From: Gammaproteobacteria bacterium
Lineage (GTDB): Bacteria > Pseudomonadota > Gammaproteobacteria > Arenicellales > JAOTYS01
DNA length: 37,230 nucleotides
Direction of reading: 5' to 3'
Assembly (NCBI GenBank): GCA_029861795.1
Contig: JAOTYS010000002.1
Span: 1 to 37,230, forward strand
Made by a program: the position numbers and the translations under genes. The notes below the pieces were generated by a model. The model saw only the letters and a list, made by a program, of their open reading frames with translations. It made no database searches and was not told the DNA's origin. This document shows, piece after piece, positions 15,426 through 23,827 of this stretch (its first letter is position 1; the number at the start of each line of letters is the position of its first letter).

Positions 15426-15695
15426 CTAGTCCATCTGTGTCGTTCCAACCACCTCCACTTCATCGATGCTGTGTAGTGAGCCACCGTTCTCAGTTATGAC
15501 TTTGGAGATCTCATCCATCTGAATGTTGTCCCCCTCAATGACCACAACCAGGCTCTCGGTTTTCTCATCCATTTCAGCCACGGTAACATTGACATGATAA
15601 TCACGGCTTAGAGTGGCGATCGCAGTGGCGAATTCAAGGGCATTCGGGCTGTGCGGTTTCAACACATCGAGGACTATTCGTTTTAGCGCTGTCAT
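15426..15695 (-). CDS. DUF211 family protein
   Basis: An 89-residue protein starting MTALKRIVLDVLKPHSPN, with the pattern and length of DUF211, a small ferredoxin-like family best known from archaea. Function is unknown. ATG 15695 has GGGAG upstream. It sits between a DksA-like gene and a VIT1/CCC1-like transporter gene on the same strand; a role as a regulatory partner of the transporter is inference from context. Confidence 0.82.
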   Translation of the reverse strand: MTALKRIVLDVLKPHSPNALEFATAIATLSRDYHVNVTVAEMDEKTESLVVVIEGDNIQMDEISKVITENGGSLHSIDEVEVVGTTQMD

Positions 15696-15778
15696 AGCTG
15701 GGCTCCCGTGAGCTGGTGCCGATACCGCCGGGCTCGACTATCGTCGCCTTCTAGATCTATCGCCTATTGCTCACCCGC

Positions 15779-16180
15779 TCATAACGACGGTTTCGGCGTA
15801 GTAGTGTCTGCATAGGAGGTTTCACGACGTTGTTGACAGCGGATACAGCGTTTGGCAGTAGGATATGCGTGCAATCGCGCAACGTCGATTTTGTCTGCGC
15901 AATCCGTACAGACGCCAAACGTTCCCTGTTGAATGCGGTTGATGGTGGCATCAATATCGCGAAATTCCTCCAACAGCTTATTTAGGCCGGCAATGTTTAG
16001 GTCGGCGATCATATCTGCAAACGCCTCATCACCAGTGTCTCTCACTTCTCCGATGATGTCCTTATAATCTTCCCGCTCCTCGTGAATCAATTCCTCATCT
16101 ATCGCGCAGCGCAGTTCGTCCTGTCGCGCACGCAGCTTGGTTCTGAAAGCGTCGATATCTATCTGCTTAGACTTTGGCAC
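15779..16180 (-). CDS. DksA/TraR family zinc-finger protein
   Basis: A 133-residue RNA polymerase secondary-channel factor of the DksA/TraR family. A helical coiled-coil region covers about 10-85 with an acidic tip motif RDTGDEA (DxxDxA, as in DksA), then a C4 zinc finger with C91, C94, C112 and C115. It is shorter than E. coli DksA (151 aa) and lacks its extended N-terminus, so it is likely a paralogue rather than the housekeeping copy. It shares an FNR-type box with the divergent NYN gene and probably heads an operon with DUF211 and the VIT1-like gene. Confidence 0.9.
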   Translation of the reverse strand: MPKSKQIDIDAFRTKLRARQDELRCAIDEELIHEEREDYKDIIGEVRDTGDEAFADMIADLNIAGLNKLLEEFRDIDATINRIQQGTFGVCTDCADKIDVARLHAYPTAKRCIRCQQRRETSYADTTTPKPSL

Positions 16181-16228
16181 GAATTAGTCCTCTTTGGATT
16201 TAAAACTCACATCGGAAGTACGGCTACC

Positions 16229-16287
16229 AGTAAATCAGACTATACAAGCGACTTATTTGATGCAGGTCAATCTAGAAATAATATAAT
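16229..16287. promoter_or_regulatory. FNR-type box between DksA-like and NYN genes, with perfect TATAAT on the plus strand
   Basis: TTGAT-GCAG-GTCAA at 16257-16270 (one mismatch). Minus strand: TTTACT (16234-16229) starts 29.5 nt from the centre. Plus strand: a perfect TATAAT (16282-16287) is only 18.5 nt from the centre, so the box overlaps the -35 position of the NYN promoter; there it could repress or replace the -35. Confidence 0.65.
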
Positions 16288-16332
16288 GCGGGTTATGGTC
16301 GGAGTCCGAACTCTTGGCGTGTTAGGAACACC

Positions 16333-17097
16333 GTGAACATCGAGCCTCTGATTGCCGTATTTATTGATTATGAAAACCTCGCGTTAGGGGTGCGTGACAT
16401 GGGCGGTGGGGAATTTCAAATTGAGTTGGTGTTAAGACGTCTGCTAGAAAAAGGAAGAATAGTCTTCAAACGCGCGTATTGCGATTGGCGTCAGTATCGC
16501 GGAACAGTGCGGCAGTTCCACGCGCATGGCATCGAAATGATTGACGTACCGCAGAGTAGGGCCAGCGGCAAGAATAGTGCAGATATTCGCATGGTGGTGG
16601 ACGCAATAGATTTGTGCTATTCCAAACAGCACATCGATTTGTTTGCTCTGCTATCGGGCGACAGCGATTTCTCTCCATTGGTTTCAAAGCTGAAAGAAAA
16701 CAATAGAAGAGTAATTGGGTGTGGGGTGAAAAAGTCGACATCAGATCTGTTGATCGCAAATTGCGATGAGTTCATATACTACGATGATCTCGCCCGCGAA
16801 GCCGCCGTTCAGAAGCCAAGGAAAGCGGATACAAAGCGAGAACAGGATAAGAAGCTGGAGGCATTGGATTGGTTAGTGGATACAGTGCGTTCATTGGAAG
16901 AGGATTACGATCCGGTTTGGGGATCGCTTGTAAAACAGACTATGCGCCGGGTTCATCCTGGCTTTGACGAAGGATACTATGGATATCGAGGTTTTGCGGA
17001 ACTTCTAAGAGATGCAGAGGGGCGGGGATTGATTGGGCTTGAAAAGGAGGAAGGGCGTCGAAATTATAAGGTAAGCTTACGGGAGGATACGGTATAA
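16333..17097 (+). CDS. NYN-domain (PIN-like) RNase with C-terminal OST-HTH/LOTUS-like domain
   Basis: A 254-residue protein. The NYN/LabA-like nuclease domain (about 5-150) carries the acidic set D12 (AVFIDYENL), D84 (SADIRMVVDA), D110 and D112 (LLSGDSDFSPL), expected for a metal-dependent ribonuclease. After a charged linker, residues about 180-250 (SLVKQTMRRVHPGFDEGYYG, FAELLRDAEGRGLI) match an OST-HTH/LOTUS RNA-binding fold. GTG 16333 follows AGGA at six bases. It lies divergent from a DksA-like gene over a shared FNR-type box, within an island that also has RNA-repair genes. Its RNA targets are unknown. Confidence 0.88.
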   Translation: MNIEPLIAVFIDYENLALGVRDMGGGEFQIELVLRRLLEKGRIVFKRAYCDWRQYRGTVRQFHAHGIEMIDVPQSRASGKNSADIRMVVDAIDLCYSKQHIDLFALLSGDSDFSPLVSKLKENNRRVIGCGVKKSTSDLLIANCDEFIYYDDLAREAAVQKPRKADTKREQDKKLEALDWLVDTVRSLEEDYDPVWGSLVKQTMRRVHPGFDEGYYGYRGFAELLRDAEGRGLIGLEKEEGRRNYKVSLREDTV

Positions 17098-17135
17098 GTC
17101 ATAGAGCCAATCTGCTGAATGGGGGAGCACCCTGC

Positions 17136-17297
17136 ATGCAACGAGAAATGAATGATTCCGAGCTACAGGTCCAACTCACCCGTTGCCAACGTCAGTTGTG
17201 CGATGCGCTTGAAACACGTGACACTTTGGATGAAATCTTGCGAGCCATGCCGCAGTCGGCTGACTTTGGTGTCTGTCTTCGATGTGATACTCGCTAA
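17136..17297 (+). CDS. Small 53-residue protein with CxxC end, possibly a truncated DksA/TraR relative
   Basis: The ORF starts at ATG 17136 with GGGGGAG eight bases upstream, 38 nt after the NYN gene. It encodes a helical, Gln/Arg/Leu-rich segment and ends SADFGVCLRCDTR. The FGVCxxC motif resembles the first half of a DksA zinc finger (FGVCTDC in the DksA-like protein nearby), but the second cysteine pair is missing. It could be a genuine micro-protein or a remnant. Not recognised otherwise. Confidence 0.5.
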   Translation: MQREMNDSELQVQLTRCQRQLCDALETRDTLDEILRAMPQSADFGVCLRCDTR

Positions 17298-17582
17298 AGC
17301 TTTACAGCCGTGCCATGCTTAGTCTTTCTATTTAGATGTGACAGATCAGATCTGACCGTACAGGCAGTGTCGGATCTTGTTGCTCTCGACTTGCCGCTTT
17401 CATTCAATTCGCAGTCATTAAGAATTGGCCTACGCCAGAAGTTTGACAGACAGAAAGCGGGCCATGAGCGGTCGGTCGCCTCACTCACCGAAAGCTTTGC
17501 ATGACGCACCTAAGCGGACGGTGACGATCTGCGGTCGAGCGGCTCTTGCTGCCCCACTACCGTCATTCACGGGAGCGCGGAC
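17298..17582. other. Non-coding stretch
   Basis: No supported gene here. Short open frames on both strands lack ribosome-binding sites and family resemblance. A short palindrome (CAGATCAGATCTG) occurs near 17343. Confidence 0.5.
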
Positions 17583-18251
17583 TCATGCGCCAAGCCATGC
17601 TGTGAGCCTTGATCTTTCGCGAACCAACCCATCCTGACTGAAGTGGTGAACACAAAAATGGGCCCATGAATCGTCGAACGCCATCTCCATATCACCCGTC
17701 ACCGAGGTCGTACCTAGTCCGATCTCTGCGTAGGTAAACTCGAAACTGCCACTAGGACGTGCCAGCGCAACGTGGAACGGTTGGCCATTAAACTTGTTGA
17801 TTATAGGTTTGCCGCTGCTCCTCATGATGCCCGGTATATCAACCCTTGCGGTTCTGAGTTCCAAGTTCGCTTCGAGATCTATCGGCAGAAACAATGTCTC
17901 ACAAAATTCCGAGCATGTGGACGCGAATACGGAGAAAAGATTGCTCAATGGTTCGCATGCCTCGCCTGAGATAATTGTTTCAAGTGCGACCCGTTGAGCT
18001 TTATCCGCCCGTTCGTCGATGACGATCTGGCGTTTGCCATTCCCTTCAGCAATCTCACCGGGCCATTTATAAAGCCCCGCCCAATTCAGCCCCGCGAGCG
18101 GCGTATCATTGAAATGGCCTTCAACGATGTAACCGACGAAGGCCGACTGACAATAGCCGTGGGTGCTCGGCAAGTTGAACTGGCAACCGCAATTCACAGC
18201 GCAATTGCAGTTATCATAAGTTTCGCTCTTGAATAACCATTGATCAGCCAT
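17583..18251 (-). CDS. DUF1326 domain protein
   Basis: A 222-residue soluble protein with the Cys cluster near the N-terminus (CNCAVNCGC, residues 15-23) and the following GYC, GLNWAGLYKWPGEIAEGNG and LVIDERA-like segments characteristic of DUF1326. Function is unknown; the cysteine cluster may bind a metal. It stands alone between non-coding stretches and no FNR box is visible near it. Confidence 0.82.
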   Translation of the reverse strand: MADQWLFKSETYDNCNCAVNCGCQFNLPSTHGYCQSAFVGYIVEGHFNDTPLAGLNWAGLYKWPGEIAEGNGKRQIVIDERADKAQRVALETIISGEACEPLSNLFSVFASTCSEFCETLFLPIDLEANLELRTARVDIPGIMRSSGKPIINKFNGQPFHVALARPSGSFEFTYAEIGLGTTSVTGDMEMAFDDSWAHFCVHHFSQDGLVRERSRLTAWLGA

Positions 18252-18651
18252 CTCGGCGAGCCTCCCCTAATCCGTCATTTAGTGTACCTCTGAAAGGGTA
18301 CGCTGGGGCGTCACTGCTGTCTACGACGACTTACGGGCGTTGGCCATCACAAGTAATTGAAGGGGGCGTCCGGCTTGAATGCCCGCTGCCTGGTCGGTGG
18401 GCGGGAGGATAGCGAAAATGCGGAACGCCAGCAGGGGTCGCAAGCGACCATCGATCAGTAATCAGCCAGCGGTTCTTACATTATCAGGCTCGAAGGTCGC
18501 TTAGCGGGCCACCTGCAGACATTCGTCAAATTCGGAGTGCGGCATTTGAAGGTCCGTTTTTGAATATATTTGTAATACCGTACTGCCACATTTTTCGCAA
18601 ACAGTGAAGTCAATATGAAAACGCGTCTCAACCGTTACGCGAAAGGTCGAT
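18252..18651. other. Long intergenic region without a supported gene
   Basis: Nothing here resembles a known gene. A 28-codon frame (18418-18504) has GGGAGGA upstream but no recognisable product. A small palindrome GGTCGC-AA-GCGACC lies at 18436-18449. The region may be decayed DNA. Confidence 0.45.
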
Positions 18652-18687
18652 AAATAAAAAACCGCCCCGTGCCGTTGGCAGGAGGCG
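18652..18687 (-). terminator. Intrinsic terminator downstream of the 129-residue membrane protein gene
   Basis: On the minus strand CCGCC and GGCGG, with an inner TGCC/GGCA pairing, form a hairpin followed by TTTTTTATTT. It lies about 40 nt beyond the stop at 18729. Confidence 0.7.
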
Positions 18688-18728
18688 GATCGTGCGTGGA
18701 GTTGTTGTGTAGATCGGCCTACTTGTGC

Positions 18729-19118
18729 CTACTTGAGTTCAAGGCTCACCTTGAGCATCTCGGCGCATGCCGCCGCCACTTTGATGTCAGGATCTGATCC
18801 GCCGGGGAAAGTTGCCCACCCTGTTTTCTGCAGATAGTTGTCCCGATCCCAAGATTTAGTCTCGTCGAGACTAACTTTCAAGGTGTTGTCGGTCTGAGCC
18901 GCTTGCAAAAATTTGTCGGCGCAGATAGGTGCCAAAGCCTTGACTAAAGTAGTTTGGCTCGCCGTTGCCACCATTTGGTCGACAGTTGCACCACGGTGCC
19001 ATCCGCCCCAATTAAAGCCGATGATCATCGTGCCAATCGCACCTACCACTAATCCTTGAAATAGGCGTTTCGGGGAATCTCCATCCAAAAATGGAGACAA
19101 AAACGAAGGAACGTTCAT
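18729..19118 (-). CDS. Small single-pass membrane protein, conserved hypothetical
   Basis: A 129-residue protein with one membrane helix (about 20-37, LVVGAIGTMIIGFNWGGW) and a C-terminal domain with spaced cysteines and KSWDRDNYLQKTGWATFPGG. I recall similar proteins in rhizobia-like bacteria but give no name. ATG 19118 is preceded by AAAGGA, and an intrinsic terminator follows, so it is a monocistronic, probably functional gene. Confidence 0.65.
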   Translation of the reverse strand: MNVPSFLSPFLDGDSPKRLFQGLVVGAIGTMIIGFNWGGWHRGATVDQMVATASQTTLVKALAPICADKFLQAAQTDNTLKVSLDETKSWDRDNYLQKTGWATFPGGSDPDIKVAAACAEMLKVSLELK

Positions 19119-19461
19119 GATTTTTCCTTTCTCATTTCGAGGGAGGAGGGTTCCTCCCTATCACACACCCACTCTATCCTCTTGAAGTGGTATAGAAGTG
19201 GTTTAATAGATCCGGACACCGATAATTCTACACAGCCGACACTTGTTGCGAAGGTCTCCTTCGGGTCTCTTTTGCCAGAATGATTGTTTGTCAAAGCGAG
19301 CAGAGCTCGCCGGGCTGCGACTGATGCGCTTTCCCCCGCGCCCGATCGGAGCCTGAGTATCGCTTAGTGCAAAAAGGTGCAAAAAGGGGTCGGTGTCGAT
19401 TTTGTAGGGTAGTGATGTAGTCTGTAGCAGGATATCTGAACTGAGGCATCATGAGGTGCCG
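19119..19461. other. Intergenic region leading into a transposase remnant
   Basis: A strong inverted repeat (GGGAGGA-GGG-TTCCTCCC) lies near 19141-19158 and a hairpin CGAAGG-TCT-CCTTCG at 19249-19263. The sequence AAAAGGGGTCGGTGTCGATTTT-like around 19383-19402 resembles the flank of Y1/REP-type transposase genes. No gene seen. Confidence 0.45.
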
Positions 19462-19581
19462 ATGCCACGCAAGCCACGCCATTATTTGCCGGGTATTCCG
19501 GCCCATGTTATCCAGCGCGGAAACAATCGCCAGGCCTGCTTCTTCGAAAAAGCTCCAGGCCGGCTGAAAAGTACATCCTAA
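19462..19581 (+). mobile_element. N-terminal remnant of a Y1/REP-associated (IS200-like) transposase
   Basis: The frame from ATG 19462 reads MPRKPRHYLPGIPAHVIQRG then NNRQACFFEKAPG, the classic N-terminus of Y1_Tnp/RAYT transposases, including the HVIQRGNNRQ motif. After about 30 residues homology stops; the HxH and tyrosine catalytic parts are absent. The frame closes at 19581. It is a dead fragment joined directly to another truncated gene. Confidence 0.8.
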
Positions 19582-19814
19582 AAAGTAAGGATTTGGAAGC
19601 TGGTGTGGATCAGTATGACGTATTGATGAACGGCACTATAGATAGACTGGTGCGTGACCGCTTGAGCAACGAAATGGCGACCTCTTTAATGACTGACAGT
19701 GCTTTAGCCATACATATCGCACACGACCTGATTCATCTCTCGTCGTCGTTGTATTTGCAGCGAGACGATTTCCAAGATGTGGAAGAAGATGTCGGACTGG
19801 CAACGGCAAGCTAA
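19560..19814 (+). pseudogene. C-terminal fragment of a truncated gene, possibly a Na/Pi cotransporter-like protein
   Basis: The open frame reads AEKYILKSKDLEAGVDQYDV, then LMNGTIDRLVRDRLSNEMATS, HDLIHLSSSLYL and a stop at 19814. The upstream part is replaced by the transposase remnant, so only about 80 C-terminal residues are left. The helical pattern recalls the cytosolic tail of Na/Pi-cotransporter or PhoU-like proteins, but this is from memory and weak. A TTG at 19593 could start a short protein; I think it is a remnant. Confidence 0.45.
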
Positions 19815-19963
19815 CTATTCATCAAAAGAGTTACACTACCAGAAAGCACAATGCCTGGCGCGCAACCGACAGTGACCGGTTAATTTCAAAAACAGATTAG
19901 TAACTTGAGCAAGGTAACGGGTTTCTGATCAATTTTACGAAGCTGGATTTCTGAGTACAAACA

Positions 19964-21568
19964 ATGGAATCAATATTACTATCAATTGACCCGAGAGACC
20001 CAATCTGGATAGCCATCGCTTTTCTCTGTGGGTTTGCCGTTAAATTTATTGGCTTACCGCCTCTGGTGGGATTTTTATTTGCAGGTTTCCTGCTCAACGT
20101 ACTGGGCGCAGAAGCTGGTGAATTTTTGCGCGCTACGGCTGATTTAGGAATCACGCTACTGCTTTTTACGATCGGACTCAAGCTAAAACCCCAATCCCTC
20201 GCTAAACCCGAAGTCTGGGGTGTCGCGTCGATTCACATGATCTTCATTACGGCCTTGCTATCAGTACTGGCCCTGCTATTAGCCAAGTTAAATATCTCTA
20301 TATTTGCGGGTTTAGAGTTTCAATCGGCATTGTTGATTGGATTTGTTTTGTCATTTTCAAGCACCGTTTTTGCCATAAAAATACTTGACGAACTTGGTGC
20401 CACAATGTCGCGCCATGGCAGAATCGCAATTGGTGTACTAATTGTGCAAGATATCGCAGCTGTAATTTTCCTTGCAGTTTCTGCAGGTAAAGTGCCTTCC
20501 ATGTGGGCATTAGCATTACTGTTGCTATTTCCTTTACGACATGTACTACAAAAGGTTCTGGACCATTCAGGCCATGGAGAACTCCTGGTGCTGTATGGAA
20601 TTGTTCTGGCATTAGGTGGTGCTGATATTTTCGAACTTGTTGGCATGAAGGGCGATGTTGGGGCTCTGGTAATAGGTATGCTGCTAGCAAACCATTCGAA
20701 ATCAAAAGAAATGGCCAAGGCATTACTGAGTTTCAAAGATCTTTTTCTGCTTGGTTTTTTTCTCAGTGTCGGTATGACTGCATTGCCCGGATGGAATGAA
20801 TTGTGGATAGCACTGATCTTCATAATTTTCCTGCCTTTAAAAGTCGCTCTATACTTTGGTCTATTTAGTGCGTTTAAATTGAGGGCCAGTACCTCATGGC
20901 GTACTTCTTTAAATTTGGCTAACTACAGCGAATTTGGACTGATCGTAGGCATACTGGCAACCACTTCAGGCTGGTTACCCCAGGAATGGCTTTCCGTATT
21001 TGCTATCGTCCTGTCAATTTCATTTATTATTTCTGCCCCGCTAACATCAATTCGCGACCATTTTTATAGCCAGCAGCGTTTACTATTTAAAAGGTTTGAG
21101 CGCAGACAAAGGCTCAGTGGAGAAGAAAATCTTGATATTGCGGATATAGAAGCTGTTATTTTCGGTATGGGCCGCGTCGGTAGCGCTCTTTACAGGTCCA
21201 TAGAAGCCGACTTTAAAGACAGGATCATCGGGATTGAGATGGATAATGACAAAACCAAGACGCTTCAGGAAAAAAATATAAATGTTATTAATGGGGACGC
21301 AACCAACCCAGACTTCTGGTCGCGTGCTCCGACACTTATAAAAGGATTAGAGTGGGTGTTGCTGACTCTACCCAATCATCAGGCCAATATGGCAGCGGCT
21401 AAACAATTAAAAGAAATGGGTTACCGTGGGCGTATTGCAGCTACATCCAAATTCGCTGACGAGGAAGAGCAACTTAAAGAAATTGGAGTAGAGTTCACTT
21501 TTAACATCTATGCTGAGGCTGGCACCGGATTTGCCAATGACCTCAAGCGCAGATTCAAACCTTCCTGA
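19964..21568 (+). CDS. KefC/CPA2-type cation:proton antiporter with TrkA-N domain
   Basis: Integral membrane antiporter of 534 aa. About a dozen hydrophobic helices (1-370) include GLPPLVGFLFAGFLLN, LLLFTIGLKL, SSTVFAIKIL and IVQDIAA, hallmarks of Na+/H+-exchanger-like KefB/KefC proteins. A TrkA-N/RCK domain follows (about 395-525) with GMGRVGSALY, the nucleotide-binding GxGxxG, and an NGDATNPDFW acid motif. It lacks the TrkA-C domain. The likely role is K+ efflux or K+/H+ exchange gated by a nucleotide. The gene looks more A/T-rich than its neighbours and sits beside transposase debris, which suggests transfer. Confidence 0.9.
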   Translation: MESILLSIDPRDPIWIAIAFLCGFAVKFIGLPPLVGFLFAGFLLNVLGAEAGEFLRATADLGITLLLFTIGLKLKPQSLAKPEVWGVASIHMIFITALLSVLALLLAKLNISIFAGLEFQSALLIGFVLSFSSTVFAIKILDELGATMSRHGRIAIGVLIVQDIAAVIFLAVSAGKVPSMWALALLLLFPLRHVLQKVLDHSGHGELLVLYGIVLALGGADIFELVGMKGDVGALVIGMLLANHSKSKEMAKALLSFKDLFLLGFFLSVGMTALPGWNELWIALIFIIFLPLKVALYFGLFSAFKLRASTSWRTSLNLANYSEFGLIVGILATTSGWLPQEWLSVFAIVLSISFIISAPLTSIRDHFYSQQRLLFKRFERRQRLSGEENLDIADIEAVIFGMGRVGSALYRSIEADFKDRIIGIEMDNDKTKTLQEKNINVINGDATNPDFWSRAPTLIKGLEWVLLTLPNHQANMAAAKQLKEMGYRGRIAATSKFADEEEQLKEIGVEFTFNIYAEAGTGFANDLKRRFKPS

Positions 21569-21787
21569 AAATTACTTGCTCGTCATTCCCGATATGCGCT
21601 GCGTGCATTCGGCGATGACGGCGGAAGGATTACGGGAGAACCGCTTCCAATTACGGACGAAGAGTATAGAAGATATAGACGCCCCCTTTTACTAAGATCG
21701 AGGGCAGCCCTTTGTAGAGGGTCAAAGTGGTTCATCACACCACTCAAGAAACGTTGAAAATGTAATCAGGAGGCGTCCATGAAAGAC
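21569..21787. other. Intergenic region between convergent antiporter and cupin genes
   Basis: No gene is supported. A good AGGAGG precedes an ATG at 21780, but the frame closes after 31 codons, antisense to the cupin gene. Confidence 0.45.
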
Positions 21788-22621
21788 TCAGGTGTCGGTC
21801 GGTCCCGCAGGAATGGAGCCGGTCGGTGGATACGAGCCGTCCTCGTCGTGAACTTCCTTGCCGGTTAGCGGCGGGTTGAAAACGGTGACTATGTGAACGT
21901 CGGTGAGCGCCTTGACGTGATGTCGGTCTTTCGGTCCAATCAGATACATTCCGCCGTGACGCATATTGTGCACGTCACCGGTTGCGTAATCTGTCACCTC
22001 CAACGTGCCGGCCAGCACCAGGTTCGCTTCCCAGTGGTGCTTGTACCATAGGTCAGCTTCCCTGCCCGCTTTAAGTCGTACCGCTACAAAAGAGAACCCG
22101 AGATTGTCGTCAACGGTTAGATAGTGGGTTAAGACGGCAGCTCCGCCCGCAATCGTGCGCTCCATCCCTGCTTTCTGAACAGCCTCTATGCTTTTGACGA
22201 ACATGCGCTCTTTACACGGCGGTACATCGCCCGTCGGTGGGTAAGCACCATCTTCATCGTGGGTTTCTTCGCCTTCAATCGGCGGGTTGAAGATGCTGAT
22301 GATGCGCATGTCAGAAGGTTCTTCACGAATAATCCGATGGCGGTCCTTGGGACCGACGCAGTAGAGCACGCCGGGTTCCAGTGGCCAGCGTTCTCCGGTG
22401 CTCCGGTTCTCCAGGACGGCTTTACCCGAACGCACATAGTTGGCTTCCCAGTGGTGTTTGTACCAGAGGTCCGATTGTCCGGCCTGGCTCGCTCGTGCCT
22501 CGGATAAGCTAAATCCGAGTCTATCGGATTTGGTCAGCAGGCGAACGGCGGTCGCTTTGCCGTGAGAAATCGACATAACCCGACCGTCGGCTTCCAATTG
22601 CTCCATGGTGCGAATCAGCAT
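21788..22621 (-). CDS. Tandem-duplicated EctC-like (ectoine synthase family) cupin
   Basis: A 277-residue protein made of two EctC-like halves (about 1-130 and 140-270). Each half has the family pattern: WYKHHWEAN, then LYCVGPKDRH or MYLIGPKDRH, and FNPP...HDEDG.YPPTG near its end. Residues known as metal ligands in EctC (Glu in HHxEA, Tyr in LY/MY, His in DRH) and the Tyr of YKHH are present in both halves. Normal EctC is about 130 aa and dimeric, so this is a fused dimer-like form. No ectA or ectB is nearby, so ectoine synthesis is uncertain; hydrolysis or cyclisation of another diamino acid derivative is possible. AAAGGAG precedes the ATG. Confidence 0.85.
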   Translation of the reverse strand: MLIRTMEQLEADGRVMSISHGKATAVRLLTKSDRLGFSLSEARASQAGQSDLWYKHHWEANYVRSGKAVLENRSTGERWPLEPGVLYCVGPKDRHRIIREEPSDMRIISIFNPPIEGEETHDEDGAYPPTGDVPPCKERMFVKSIEAVQKAGMERTIAGGAAVLTHYLTVDDNLGFSFVAVRLKAGREADLWYKHHWEANLVLAGTLEVTDYATGDVHNMRHGGMYLIGPKDRHHVKALTDVHIVTVFNPPLTGKEVHDEDGSYPPTGSIPAGPTDT

Positions 22622-22729
22622 TGTGCTCTCCTTTTGATGGCCGGTGAATGTATGACCATATGCTCAGCCATGATGGTTGCCACTGTGCATACTGGCTACT
22701 TTTCGGACTGTGTCGCTGAGGGGCGTCAT

Positions 22730-23812
22730 CTATGAGTTTTCGGATCTTCTGAGCTGCTCGAAAAGCCTGCGCTCATCCCTAGACAGGCGCTCAGGAATGT
22801 GAACGCGGATATGAATATTCAAGTCTCCGCGCTTTTTGCTTGCGTATCTAGGTAGTCCCTTGCCGCGTAGACGAAGGATGTCGTCCGGTTGAGTGCCAGG
22901 GGGTACACGTACTGTAGTGCGGCCCTCCAGCGTTGGTACGCGTATTTTTGTACCCAGTACCGCATCTGCAATCTGCACGGTTTCGGACCGCCAAAGGTCA
23001 GCCCCACGGCGCTGGAATCGTCGGTCGGGAATAGTGTGGATCACGACGTAGAGATCGCCAGGTGGACCATTGGGGCCCGCACTGGGTAGACCATAATGTG
23101 GGATGCGTAGTGCCGTACCTTCTTCCACTCCGACAGGTACGGTAACTGTCAAGGAATCCTCCTTGTCAACTTGCCCTTGGCCGTGACACTCCTGGCACGG
23201 CTTGTCGATGATTATCCCGTCACCTCCACAAGCGGTACACGTTGTGATCGTTTGAAAATGGACTCGTTTTTTCCGCTTACTGGAGACTTTATTCCCGCTT
23301 CCATCACAATTCCCGCATTTGCGCGGCGTAGAACCCGGTTGTGTGCGCGAGCCCTTGCATACGGAACAGGGTTGTGGCCGCACGATTCGTACGTTCTCCT
23401 CACCGCCCTTGAGTACACGCTCTAGCGTGACACCCAAAGTAGTTTCAACATCACTGCCCTTGGCTGGTCCCCTGGGGCGACGATGGAAGAAACGGTCAAA
23501 TACTCCGTTGCCAAAACCAAAATCCATTCCTCGAAATAAGTCTTCCATGTTGATGTCGGAGAAGAAGTCTTCAGGTGAAAATCCTGCGACTGACGCGTGG
23601 CCTCGCGCGTCGTAGTCCGCGCGTTTGTTAGGATCAGACAGGATTGCGTAAGCTTCGGCGATTTCTTTAAATCGCTCTTCCGCATCGGCTTCCTTGCTGC
23701 GGTCGGGATGAAACTTAAACGCAAGTCCCCGAAAGGCGTCCTTGATTTGGTCGGGTGTAGCGTCGCGGGGAACGCCAAGTACTTCGTAATAATCGCGCTG
23801 CGCTGTCACCAT
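22730..23812 (-). CDS. dnaJ: DnaJ-type Hsp40 co-chaperone
   Basis: 360 aa. The J domain (7-70) has HPD at 35-37; a Gly/Phe region follows (SPEDFFSDINMEDLFRGMDFGFGNG); the Cys-rich zinc domain has four repeats (CSVCKGSR, CGNCDGSG, CTACGGDG, CQECHGQG), the first departing from CxxCxGxG; then the substrate-binding C-terminal domains. It stimulates DnaK ATPase and delivers substrates. It starts 15 nt after the dnaK stop, so the pair is one operon reading from the FNR-type promoter upstream of dnaK. The organism probably has another dnaKJ set elsewhere; grpE is not here. Confidence 0.93.
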   Translation of the reverse strand: MVTAQRDYYEVLGVPRDATPDQIKDAFRGLAFKFHPDRSKEADAEERFKEIAEAYAILSDPNKRADYDARGHASVAGFSPEDFFSDINMEDLFRGMDFGFGNGVFDRFFHRRPRGPAKGSDVETTLGVTLERVLKGGEENVRIVRPQPCSVCKGSRTQPGSTPRKCGNCDGSGNKVSSKRKKRVHFQTITTCTACGGDGIIIDKPCQECHGQGQVDKEDSLTVTVPVGVEEGTALRIPHYGLPSAGPNGPPGDLYVVIHTIPDRRFQRRGADLWRSETVQIADAVLGTKIRVPTLEGRTTVRVPPGTQPDDILRLRGKGLPRYASKKRGDLNIHIRVHIPERLSRDERRLFEQLRRSENS

Positions 23813-23827
23813 TCATGCAGCGCCAAC

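Noticed and set aside
21780..21875. ATG with a near-perfect AGGAGG ribosome-binding site on the plus strand
   Set aside because: The frame closes after 31 codons and is antisense to the cupin gene; no family resemblance.
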